Origin: Poa pratensis
Taxonomy: Eukaryota; Streptophyta; Magnoliopsida; Poales; Poaceae
DNA length: 64,000 nt
Direction: 5' to 3'
Assembly (NCBI GenBank): GCA_947311845.1
Contig: CAMZMU010000040.1
Coordinates: 66,583,564 to 66,647,563 of the forward strand
Shown here: positions 21,367 through 31,096 of the stretch, one piece after another
Layout of the letters: each line of letters opens with the position of its first letter
How positions within the stretch are numbered: position 1 is the first letter of the stretch
Program-made: the position numbers and the translations under genes
The notes under the pieces: model-generated
Seen by the model: the letters and a program-made list of their open reading frames with translations, nothing else
Database searches by the model: none
Told to the model about the DNA's origin: nothing

Positions 21367-21587
21367 CAAGGCGCTATGCTTCGGTTCCAGAAACTAACAG
21401 AGAGCCCAGCGAGGGAACGTGGGGAAAAATTCCTAAGTCAATGTGTCGCGCCTTACCATGAGGCGCTATGCTATCAAGAGGGCATAGCGCCTCGTGGTAA
21501 GGCGCGACACAGTGACTTAGGAATTTTTCCCCCTGCTTCCCTCGCTGGGCTCTCTGTTAGTTTCTGGAACCGAAGCATAGCGCCTTG
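21367..21587. repeat. Long near-perfect hairpin in the MULE
   Basis: Arms 21367-21471 and 21482-21587 are reverse complements with few mismatches, separated by about 10 nt. The arm contains CCAGAAACTAACAGAGAGCC and the GGCGCTATGC motif shared with the TIRs. Any transcript through it would form a ~105-bp duplex, a possible source of small RNAs. Confidence 0.8.
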
Positions 21588-21854
21588 ACACTAGGCGCTA
21601 TGCATCCAAACTTTGCCAAATTCAGAAAAGTGCCAGTTTTTTGATGGAATTTACAACAATTCAGCAAATATTCAACTGATTCACAGAAAAGTGCCAGTTT
21701 CACAGGAAGTGCATAATAACAACAAGTTCATACAATTTTACAGTTTACCACTACATAGCAAAGTCGAAATGACAAGAAGGTTCAAAATAAAGTTCACCAC
21801 TACATAGTGGATTCCCGGAGATCATCCACATAGCAAAGTCGAAACGACATAGCT

Positions 21855-23206
21855 CTATTGTGTCGAGCTAGATCCCTTGCCCTTGTCCTTCCTTTTGGAA
21901 GTGCACTCCTCTTCCTCCTCCTTCTCCCTTGCGAGACGAGCCTCACGTAGCACCCTCTCCCGGAATATCTTGTTCTCCCTCTCTCTATTCGCCTTCGCAA
22001 TGGCATCATTCTTCCGCCAACTCGCCTTGAAATCCTCATGACGTTGCTTCTCCGCTTCTTTGTGCTTCATCTCTTGACGACGTTGATACTCCCGATACTC
22101 AGAACGCATTTTGAGCTTCCTTTCCCGTTCCGCTTCATCCTCCTCTTCCTCCTCTCCTCCGCCGCATCTTGTTCTCTCACCCTCCTCAAACCCACCTCCA
22201 ACCAACCCGGCCTCTCAGCCTCCTCGCCCGAGTCATTGACGAGCTTCGGTGTTGCTTTGTTGGGTTGAGACGCTGCCATACTTACAAACATTATAAACTG
22301 AAAGTTAGTAAGTGTCCAATATGAGTACAATATGCGATAAAAAATTACAATAATGGATAGAAACAATATAAAAGCAAGTATAAAGTGGAGATACATACGG
22401 ATACGGCCCAGCTAGGTATCCTATCATACTCACGGTCCTACCACCGCCACGGCCTACACCACCACCATGACCTCTATAACCAACACGGCCTCTTGTAAGC
22501 CCAAGTTGCCTCCCTCTTTGTTGCCTTGGAGCTTGTTGGCTCACTCTTTGTTGCCTTGTAGGTTGTCGTGTAGGAGCTTGTTGCCTAGGAGTGTGTTGCG
22601 CAGGAGCTTGTTGGGTAGGAGCTTGTTGGTTAGGAGCTTGTTGCATAGGAGCTTGTTGGCTACCTCTTCTTCGAGGAGTTGGAGCTCATCATTGTTGTCG
22701 TGGAGGTCAATCCCATCCTCATTGTCCTCGTGCTCATCATCCCCGTACTCATCAGTTGAGATGAGTGGTGGACTCCTACCATCTAGGTTCATGAGTGGTG
22801 GACTCTTACCATCAAATGGGGAGGCATGTCCGTTGGAGTCCAAGCTCACATGCGCATCAAACTTTACCGTGGCAAATAACTCAAGAGACTTGTCAAGCGA
22901 TTCGGCCACGGTTTCCTTGTATGCAATCCAATGAAGTTCCGAGGTGATACGCAAAAACTTCCAACGGAGATGCACTCCATGACCGGCATTATGTCTTCCC
23001 TCCAACTCTACAAACTCATCTTGGTTCATCATCAAATTCAAGTCAATCCTAACTTGTTTCAAAACCTCGGCGTAGGTAGGACTTTGCTCGAACACCAAGG
23101 CTACCTCATCCGGGTCCGGTTCCATATTGCCTTTCAAAAATGCCTCTTTATCCACATGATGAACATGAACAATTGTAGGCATCCCTAACATGTACAAGCA
23201 TGCCAT
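21855..23206 (-). pseudogene. MULE transposase remnant, termini only
   Basis: Read on the minus strand, 23206-22541 encodes the N-terminal part of a grass MULE transposase (MPTIVHVHHVDKEAF, then an acidic region DEYGDDEHEDNEDG). It runs in another phase into a Gln/Ala/Pro and Arg/Gly-rich segment (QQAPTQQAPAQ, GYRGHGGGVGRGGGR, to about 22450) typical of the transposase C-terminus. After an apparent intron, a further segment starts at MAASQPNKATPKLVNDSGEE (about 22276) and, with a frameshift near 22150, continues into a Lys/Glu-rich coiled coil ending SKRKDKGKGSSSTQ at 21855. The MULE DDE domain and SWIM finger are absent. Confidence 0.65.
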
Positions 23207-23974
23207 GGGTCAACAACAAAATCCAAATCAACTAGCAATTAGGGTTGAACCGAAACATGCACAATGAGGCCAAATGGGGTGATTTTATTGGACAAAGATT
23301 GAGGGATCGGAGGAGAATACCTGCGGGAAGTAGTTGGGAACGGAATCCCCTCGCTTTTCTCTTCAAATCGGAGTGGATTTGGAGAAGGATTAGAGAGGGG
23401 GAGAGAGAACCGCCGCCGCCGCCTCTGTGTCCCTGTGTTTTGCTTTCGGTCGATTTGAAGTTGTGGCTAGGGTTGGGGATGGCCGCGTCGCGGCTTACAG
23501 GTAACAGGAGGGTAGCGCCTTGTGATCAGGCGCTACCTTATCGCACCATAGCGCCTGATCACGAGACGCTATCTCCCCAGACTGGGCCCCCCGTGGCCCC
23601 GGCTCGCCACGCTGGCAAGAAGTGTAGCGCCTGATCACGAGGCGCTACCCTATGTAGGGTAGCGCCTGATCGTGAGGCGCTACTCAAAAGGGTCAATCCC
23701 GTGAAATAGTTTCGGGCGAGGTTCATTTTGTGCTAAAGTTTCGTCCAAGGGTCTACAGTGTCAAAATCGCCGATGATTAACGAGTTCTGAAGATATGGCA
23801 TGTGCGTTCCTCGTCGCTGTTCACGGGTCGATCCTGATGATGGGTATATGTTGCATTCCATCGATCGGAGATTTGATTTGGTACCATGGCGGGGACCGTT
23901 CACGTGGATGGGTTCGTTGCACGTCCACATTCATGCATGGCTTTGCATTAAGCAGAGAAGCACGCGACGGCTGG

Positions 23975-24299
23975 GGCAATTTGGACATTGTTGACCTCTG
24001 AGCAAAAGTTTAACACAAAATGAATCTCGGGCGAAACTATTTCACGCTTCTGACCTTTTTGGGTAGCGCCTCACGATCGGACGCTACACTATTACACTGT
24101 GTAGCGCCTTACGATCGGGCGCTACACTACTTTCACGCATCCGGAAGTGTAAAGCCTGATCGTAAGACGCTACACAGTGTAGTAGTGTAGCGCCCGATCG
24201 TGAGGCGCTACCCAAAAGGGTCAGAAGCGTGAAATAGTTTCGCCCGATGTTTATTTTGTGTTAAACTTTCACCCAGAGGTCAACAGTGTCGATTTTGCC
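23975..24299. mobile_element. MULE-MITE related to the neighbouring MULE
   Basis: 325 bp, 9-bp TSD GACGGCTGG (23966-23974 and 24300-24308). Inverted ends are GGCAATTTGGACATTGTTGA and its counterpart GGCAAAATCGACACTGTTGA. It shares the phrases CAAAATGAAYCTCG, GAAACTATTTCACG and GTAGCGCCTCACGATC with the element at 21118-23771. It consists of little more than two TIRs. Confidence 0.85.
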
Positions 24300-24308
24300 G
24301 ACGGCTGG

Positions 24309-24666
24309 CTTGCGGACGGACACATGGGTAGGTAGGTCTGCGCGGCTAACATGCAGAGTCTGTGGCCTGAGGGAAGAGACACGATGTGACTTGGATTATG
24401 GGTACGGTTGAAACTCGCATCATTGCAAGATACGATGTGACATGTGTATATATGGAGTATGGTACTTCGACTACAGGAGTTGCTAGCCAAGCCCAAGGCG
24501 CGGCGGTGATAATTGGGAGTATAACATTGACCACGAAGCAGCGACGTCAATGCGGCGGTGGACCGGGGTCACGGGGAGACTGGAAGCCGGCCACAGATCA
24601 CAACAGGACTGGTGGTGGGTCCCGATACTCATGTGACGCGTATTTGCATTTAACAGGGCCAGCACC
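24309..24666. other. Intergenic, nothing recognised
   Basis: Short segment between two transposons. No coding or structural features were seen. Confidence 0.35.
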
Positions 24667-25730
24667 TAAGAGCATCTCTAGCAGAACCCGCAAAACGCCG
24701 ACCCGCAAAACGCATTTGCAGTTCGCGCAACTCGCGGTTTTTTGCTCAGAACGCCGATTCTGTTTTGCGGTTCTGCTTTGCGGGTTCTGCTCCGCCGCGC
24801 GGCGTTCTGAAACTGCATATGCAAAACAGCAAGATAGGCAGAATATCATAAAATGTCAAATTGCTTACAAATTCGACATTAATATAGCAAATTAAAGTAG
24901 TTTCTTGAATCTAAAGACGGCAATTAACTAGTTTTCCATCCGTGTGACCAAAAAATTGCGGCCAAAACACAATGGGCATCATCGAAAGGCCCTACACCGT
25001 GGTAGCACCTCCACCACCACCCTACACCGTGCTGCAAGCTGAACGAATTCAGCTCGCCGGGGACGGGCAAGGTGAACAGAGCTCAAATTTGAGTTCGAAA
25101 ATTCATACCTTTCGGTCCCGGCGCCGGGGACGGGCGCGGTGGATGCAGCAGCAGCGGAAGCGGCGGCGGCGGCGCTGGCCCTGATTTTCCTCCCCGCCAG
25201 CTTCTTCGGCTGCCTCGCGGCGGCGGGAGTGCCCGCGGCGGCAGCCGCGGCAAGCAGAACTTGGGCCGCGCCTGCGGTGCCCAATCTTCTCCGCTTCGGC
25301 GCCGCCACTGGAGCAGCAGCGGTGTCGGCGGCGGCTCCGAGCTCTCCGCGGCCCGCTGGATCTGACGATGGCGCGTCCCCGACGCGGACGGTCACCAGGG
25401 ACGGGTCGGCGGTGCTCATGGCCGGTCCGGGACAGGGCACGCGGTGGCCGGAGTGGGGGAAGAGAAAGAGGTTGCAGCGGCGGCGGGGACGGGCGCGCTG
25501 AAGGTTCCCTCGCGCCAACGACACTGGAGGATGAGGTTCTGGCTGCGGGTCGGGGGAGGAAACCTATATTTCTCGGTTCGGAGGCGCGGATTCACGGGGG
25601 CCTGCAAAATCTTTTGCGGGTTGGGCAAATTTGCGGATTCTGTTCTCCGCCTTTTTGCGGTTTTCAACCCGCATCGGGCGGTTATTATGCGGGTTTGCCC
25701 CTTTTGCGGGTTCTGCTAGAGATGCTCTAA
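24667..25730 (-). mobile_element. PIF/Harbinger-type element with a poly-Ala ORF
   Basis: Element body 24670-25727 (1058 bp) with TSD TAA (24667-24669, 25728-25730). Inverted ends are GAGCATCTCTAGCAGAACCC and, in reverse complement, the same sequence; the match runs on through GCAAAA. Subterminal regions repeat GCGGGTT and TTTTGCGG many times. The same GAGCATCTC terminus and TAA target occur in the AP2-carrying element at 1024-2100. Confidence 0.85.
25109..25419 (-). pseudogene. First exon of an unidentified element gene
   Basis: From ATG (25417-25419) the frame encodes about 103 Ala-rich residues with a basic patch (APKRRRLGTAG, then QPKKLAGRKIRAS) up to a plausible splice donor AAAG/GTATG at 25109/25108. 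No later exon is found in the element. Autonomous grass Harbinger elements carry a Myb-like partner protein next to the transposase, and this could be the surviving first exon of such a gene. That identification is a guess; composition alone does not prove coding. Confidence 0.35.
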
Positions 25731-25747
25731 GATAGGAATCTATTGCT

Positions 25748-27093
25748 GGGAAAAAATCCTATACGAACCCACCGGTGGTACGACCCAGGTGTGGACCACG
25801 TCCATCATGGTACACGTGGCATTCCTATTAATCATATCCGGTCGGCGCACTTGCTTTTCTTCCCGTTAATCAGCCGCCGGCCTCTCTCTCCCTCGTCACC
25901 GGCGGCCATGGTGGCCGGCGAGGAGAGTGGGAGGGGTCTGGCTTCTTGTAGTGGTAGGATTTTTCTTTGCTAGTTCTCCCCCAACGAATAAAGAGGTGGG
26001 CGGCTCCAGATGTGCCGACGCCTCCCCTCGGTCTTCTCTTCCTCGGCTGCTTGCCGGCGGGGCGAAAGCTATGGGAGAGGGGTTTGGTGCTCTTTGTGCC
26101 GGCGCCTCTCAGCTGATTCCATGGCGAGGTGTTGCTCCGGCTCTCCCCGCTCCCATGTCCTTCCCCTTTTCTTGCTGGAATAAGTTGGAGCTAGTAAGCC
26201 GCGACTCTCTCTGTCCCCGTTGGTCCTTGGCCATGGTGGCTGAGAAGGAGAGGACCGAAGGGTTGAGGCTTTCCAGTTCGGTGGGGTGCTGCTCTGGTTC
26301 AATTCGTCTTTGTCGCCGTGGTGGTGGAAGGATGGATGGTGCAAGGGGATTTGATGCCCCACGGGTCATCTGGAGCTGGTTCGTCTTGGTGTTCGAGCGC
26401 GGCGCGGGACGGCTGCTGCTGCGCGTCTCCGACAGGCTTCCATGGTGGAAGCCGAAGCAGGGGCCGCTCGGAGCTAGCTTCTTCATCAAGCGTTGTGGCC
26501 TCCTTGTTGGTGAGTTTCGGACTTCTTCCTCCTTCTTGGTCGACCTCGGTGGCGAGGGAGTTAGGGGGGAGACGCTCGCTGACTGCTGGGCTGGGGAGGC
26601 CGTTCCTGCTGCATCTTTGTGCGACTCACGCGGCGCCCTTGACTGCCATCGCGATCTATGGCCGACATGGCGGCCCTGTTTCTGCTTCCATGGTGGAGGC
26701 TCTTCTGGCCCTGTCCCGGAGCTCGACGGCGCCTGGTTGCCAAGTGGTTCGTCCCCGGCGACCTTGTGCTGGCCGGTGGCAGTGGTGCTTCGCCGGATTT
26801 CGGTGCTACTCGCACCTGGAGATCGCCGGCGACTGGTGGTGGTGTTGCCCTGTACCTGTTTGCTTTTTTACTTTTTGTATCAGGGGTGTGTTTGTAAGAC
26901 TAGAGGCCTTATCTTCAAATTTTAGGTTCATTAGGGCAAGCGTTGTAAAAGGGCCTCCTTGTAATTTGTACCGCCACGTGATTGATTATGAATGCAGCTG
27001 AGGGGTTCTTCGTGGCCCCACCCCTTGTAAAAAAAAATCGGACGGTGCTGAATATGGTCAACACCTGGGTGGGTCCTATAGAATTTTCTTCCG
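25748..27093. mobile_element. GC-rich element with imperfect inverted ends
   Basis: The left flank (GGGAAAAAATCCTATACGAA, then CCCACC and CCAGGTGTGGACC) and the right flank in reverse complement (CGGAAGAAAATTCTATAGGA, then CCCACC and CAGGTGTTGACC) are inverted repeats about 45-55 bp long. No convincing TSD was found. The interior looks like a retroposed or captured transcript: a GC-rich start at ~25870, a long open frame at 25927-26925 with no recognisable domain, then an AT-rich tail ending CTTGTAAAAAAAAA near 27036. It may be a retroposon inside a TIR element. Confidence 0.4.
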
Positions 27094-27574
27094 TACTACT
27101 GTAGGACCCAAGGTGTGGCTAATCGATTGGCTAAGTACTTACGTATAGTACGGGAGACGTCCCTGTGTTGAATGGTACATACATCTGTTTCGTATCTCAC
27201 TAGTATGATACATGCATCTGTTTCGTGCACCGCAGCTAACCATGGAGTGTACATGACCAAATTTCTTTTGCAGTGGCAACCCTGTCAATTTGTTAACTTG
27301 AGAAAGATAATACAGTCATGCTCTTTGGTAAAGCTGATAAGTAGCAAAAAGAGGCGCCTGGCTTTAAAATGCATTACTTTGTAATGATGTCGCCAGATGA
27401 AAGCGTAAATGCATGGGGGTCCTGTTTGGAACTTGCACTGTACTTTTTTTGTAGGTATAAAGATTCTGACGAACCATACGTGTTGCAACCGAAATCAGTG
27501 CACGTCACTCTACGTTTAGAACGTCAGCGTGCGAAGAGAAGCCTAGAAGGTGTTTCGGCCCGTTTCGGTGGCCT
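27094..27574. other. Intergenic, nothing recognised
   Basis: No gene or repeat recognised before the compound Harbinger insertion. Confidence 0.35.
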
Positions 27575-27613
27575 CTAGAGCATCTCCACCGCACGCCTCT
27601 GGGTACGACTACC

Positions 27614-27913
27614 TTTTTTTTTTGCGAAACACAGTACAACGCAAGCGCTCATATACACGCGCACACACTCACCCCTATGAACGCACGCACGCACACCCTA
27701 CCCCTATGAGCACCTCCGAGAGACTGAGCCGGCGGGTCGAGTCTTGAGATTGACGAAGTCACCACGGGCGCCTCGCTGTCGACGGGAACGTCGCCTCCCA
27801 CTGAAGAATATTCCGCCTTAAATGAGAAACACCAGCGTCAAACCTGGGGTTTGAACTCTGGTGGGCTGGGGGTACAACCACCCACCTAACCATCTTGCCA
27901 CAGGCAAGTTCTC
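27614..27913 (-). mobile_element. tRNA-derived SINE (Au-like)
   Basis: The 17-bp TSD CTCTGGGTACGACTACC (27597-27613 and 27914-27930) flanks 300 bp. On the minus strand it starts with a tRNA-like head (GGCAAGATGGTTAGGTGG; B-box-like GAGTTCAAACC) and ends GTTTCGC followed by ten A. It lies at the very left end of the MULE, the TSD spanning the MULE terminus. Confidence 0.85.
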
Positions 27914-28309
27914 CTCTGGGTACGACTACCTGAAAGGAACCCTTCGTGAAGGGAACTGGCCACCGTGCAGCGTGCCACGTGCAGCCCCGCGAGAGGAAGC
28001 GAAAAGCAAAACGACCACGGCGCCTGGTGGCAGACCGTGGCGCTCGTACGGCAGCAGGTGGACGGGCGCGTTACGAAACCCCGCGAAGTCCGCGCGTACA
28101 TTCGTCGACGCGCGCTGGGATGGATCGTCGTACGACGAAGGCCCCGCGCGTACATCCGCCGCACGCTAGGCAGGAACCGATCGCTGTACACGCGTTCGTA
28201 CAAAGCCACTGTGTACATCCGATTCCACGATCGATCGTTCTGGTTCAAGTTCGGTAGGACATTTATTTGGTACTGACAACCCTTAGTAGCAAGTAAAACA
28301 AAATAAAGC

Positions 28310-28560
28310 GCGTTGTACAAATTAAATAGAGAACATTGTACAACTATATAGAAATATACTACTGGATGTACACTCATGTTACAACTAGATGTAGACGATT
28401 GTACAGATTGTACAACAACAGGTTGTACAACAACAGAGATATAAGTTGTACAACTACATAACACATGTTGTACAACTAGCAGACACAATTTGTACAGATA
28501 CAAGTTGTACAACTATACAGTCACAGGTTGTACAACTATACAGAACATGTTGTACAACTA
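28310..28560. repeat. TTGTACAA palindrome array
   Basis: About a dozen copies of TTGTACAA or one-base variants, most as TTGTACAACTA, at irregular 15-30-bp spacing within the MULE. Each core is its own reverse complement. Confidence 0.8.
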
Positions 28561-28990
28561 TATATAACCGGAAGTACAGAAAAAAAGTTCGTCGAAACCT
28601 ATCAACATGAGATCTAGTTTTGAAGATCTCGACGCGAGGATCTCAAAAAATGAAAACGGTTCGTAATTTGGATAAACGGTTCTCAAGATATTTCATTTCA
28701 AAAATTTGGTTTAGAAAAATAAAAGCGAAAAAGCTGCCCTCCCACCTCACTATCCCTTCTCTCTCATCATACAAAAGTATAAAAAAAATAGGAAGTACAA
28801 AGTATAAAGAAGTTGGAGTACAACTACACATAACAGGTTGTACAACTATACATAACCGGAAGTACAAAAAAAAAAGTTCGTCGAAACCTATCAACATGGG
28901 ATCTAGTTTTGAATATCTCGACGCGAGGAGCTCAAAAGTGAAAACGGTTCGTAATTTGGATAAACAGTTGTCAAGATATTTCATTTTTAA
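28561..28990. repeat. Duplicated ~140-bp segment in the MULE
   Basis: The stretch running from AACCGGAAGTACA through AAGTTCGTCGAAACCTATCA to CAAGATATTTCATTT occurs at about 28565-28710 and again at about 28854-28990, in direct orientation with a few differences. The first copy directly follows the palindrome array, and a short copy of the array precedes the second. Confidence 0.75.
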
Positions 28991-29621
28991 AAACGAATCT
29001 CAAAATAAATGCACGTACAACCCTTCGCACGGAGAAGCAGAAATCCCACCAAAACTCTCTTGTGCTGCCACTTGTCACATATTTAAGCACCCACGGGGTA
29101 CCGCGTGAAGGGAGAAGCTGACACTTGTCATCACGCCACGGTTCGCTGGGTTCCCTTCGTAAAGGGAACCCTTTTTCTGGTGATTTCCCACGCCTCTAAA
29201 TCGGTGTCCGCCACCTCAATTGAGACCCCAATTGAGTCTTAATTGGGTGCCGGACACATGTCCGGCCAATTGGGGATGCAGCCCACGGCGGCGCACCCCA
29301 AAAAAGCACGCTAAACTTTTTTTAAAACATTCGTTCATAAACAATTTCGGTGTAATTTAAACAAGATTTAACAAACTTATAATCTAAAATCTAAACAAGA
29401 TTTAACAAACTAAACCTAAACTACGCCGTTACCGGCTACACGCTACAGCATCTAGCCAACCACTACACGCGCCGACGTCGAGGAAGATGCCGCTTCCACG
29501 GTCTAGTGCCGGCGAAGAAGATACGAACCTGCGCTGGAATCATCAACATACTTGCATGCCTCGTTGATCCGGCGCCGGAAGTTTCATCCGCTATTGCCGT
29601 CGGCGCGTGGTGGGATTTGAT

Positions 29622-30296
29622 CTACGGGCGGCGCGCCTGATCGAAAGCCTCGCCGGCTACATCTGGCGCCCCCTTCTCCGGTGACGGCGACGCTGCTGAC
29701 CAAGATGCGCCTGCCGTTGGAAAGGGGAGATCGGGCAGCTCGGGGTCGTCATCGTCGTCGTGCTCGTCGTCCGATGCAGGCAACTCCGGCGTTGGCTCCC
29801 GCGCGCCGGTAGGGAGGAAGACGCCGACACGACACGTCTCGTACTCCGCGTCCACCACGGCGTGCCAGTAGGGCGCGCAGATGGAGTACTTGGGGTCGAG
29901 CTTCCGCTCGTACGACATCTCCATCCACTTCCGCTTGATGAAGTCGATGGGCTCCTGCCCGCTGAGCGGCGGCGCCACCGGCACGTTGACGGCTTTCCTC
30001 GTCCACCCTTCGGGTAGGGTGGCGTCGTCCTCCACCGGCACGCTGTGGCGGCTGCACAGCCGCATGGTCTCCAGCGACACCACGTACGGAGGCGCGTTGG
30101 CTGCCTCCTCGTGTCACAGCTCGCGTTGATACGCCTTAGCCATCTCCGCCTCCTCGTTGCGGCGGCGGCGTTCCTCCATCTGCTCGCGACGTTGCTGACC
30201 GTGGCGCTCGTTGCAGCGGCGGGCACGTTCCGCCGAGAGGAAGTCGCGATGACGCCGAAGCTCGCGCTCCTCCGGTGTCTCGCGGCTGCCCGCCAT
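29622..30296 (-). pseudogene. Cargo ORF of the Harbinger-type element, one in-frame stop
   Basis: From ATG (30294-30296) the frame reads MAGSRETPEERELRRHRDFL, a highly charged Arg/Glu helix to QREL. It meets TGA at 30114-30116 and continues in the same frame through PPYVVSLETMRLCSRHSVPV, EDDATLPEGWTRKAV and EPIDFIKRKWMEMSYERKLD to an acidic Asp/Pro tail ending at 29622. Total about 224 codons with a single nonsense change. I do not recognise a named domain. The layout (charged helix, conserved central block, acidic tail) recalls the AP2 cargo protein at 1249-1785 but the sequences are not alike. It probably represents another gene family spread by these elements. Confidence 0.5.
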
Positions 30297-31096
30297 GCTT
30301 GGCGGCCGATCTGCTGGTGGCGAGTTGGGAGAGGGGAGGGGAGAAGAAGTGGTGTGGAAAGAGGAGGGCCGCGACGCGCCGCGTTTTAAAGGCGGCCGGA
30401 GGAGCGGGGTTGGGTGGCCTGCATTAACGGCGAGCATCGGTTCGCCTAGCCACGCATTGACGCCGACGACGCGTGTGCAGGGCGCCGCCGCTGGAAACCG
30501 CAGCGACATCAACATGTGGACAGCACGGCTCGAGGCGTCGCTTACGTCTGCGCCATGGGAACGGGCGCGGCGTTATTGCGACGTGTCGCTTCGCTCTGCG
30601 CCCGCCAGGGAACGGGCGTGGCATTATTACGACGCGTGCTGACAGGCGTGCCGCTGTCTCGTCGCCTCGCCATTAATCGGGCGGAACGGCCTCCTGCACA
30701 GCCCTAATTAGCACGGGCGCCAGTGCTAGGTGTATGACGGGCGGGCCACCCCTGTCGGAGGCCATGTCCACCCCATGTCCTGCACCCCCGAGAGGGCCTC
30801 CAAACTTGGGGGCCCTTTCGGGGGTGCCGGACACGATTTAGCTCGGCTGACCCTTTGAAGGGTGCTGCTGGTGGCCAATTTTGGCGTCCGGACCCCCAAT
30901 GGGCCTTTGAAGGGTCAATTGGAGGCCCCGGTGGTCAATTGGAGGCCCCGGTGGAGATGCTCTTTTTTTTTTGAAAGTTCAAACCAATATATATTAAGCT
31001 AGCAAGCCGCCTCATTAAAAACCTTCTGGTCCCCTTAGGTACCCTAGTAAGGAAAAGAGTGCGTACGAAACTTGCTGCTTTAGGCGTTAAGCACAG

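Larger units (their letters stand above)
21118..23771 (-). mobile_element. Mutator-like element, internally deleted
   Basis: The 9-bp TSD GATGATTAA (21109-21117 and 23772-23780) flanks ~250-bp inverted repeats starting GGCGATTYTGACACTGTAGA. The repeats contain several copies of the palindromic phrase TAGCGCCTNNTGATCAGGCGCTA. The minus strand carries the beginning and end of a MULE transposase gene but lacks the catalytic core and SWIM finger, so it is a non-autonomous deletion derivative. Next to the left repeat lies a 105-bp-arm hairpin. Confidence 0.85.
27601..29188. mobile_element. Non-autonomous MULE inside the Harbinger-type element
   Basis: The 9-bp TSD CACGCCTCT (27592-27600 and 29189-29197) flanks the element. 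The ends are GGGTACGACTACCTGAAAGG (after removal of the SINE) and, in reverse complement, GGAAATCACCAGAAAAAGGG; both continue into AAGGGAAC, so the TIRs are imperfect. No transposase. The interior has a TTGTACAA palindrome array and a duplicated segment. Confidence 0.75.

Noticed and set aside
21180..21370. Repeated palindromes resembling a bacterial repeat array
   Set aside because: They are subterminal parts of a MULE TIR, mirrored at 23510-23690, and the flanking 9-bp TSD settles the identity.
25927..26925. 332-codon plus-strand frame
   Set aside because: No domain, biased composition, competing frames on the same and opposite strands, and no homologous feature recognised; kept only as content of a GC-rich element.
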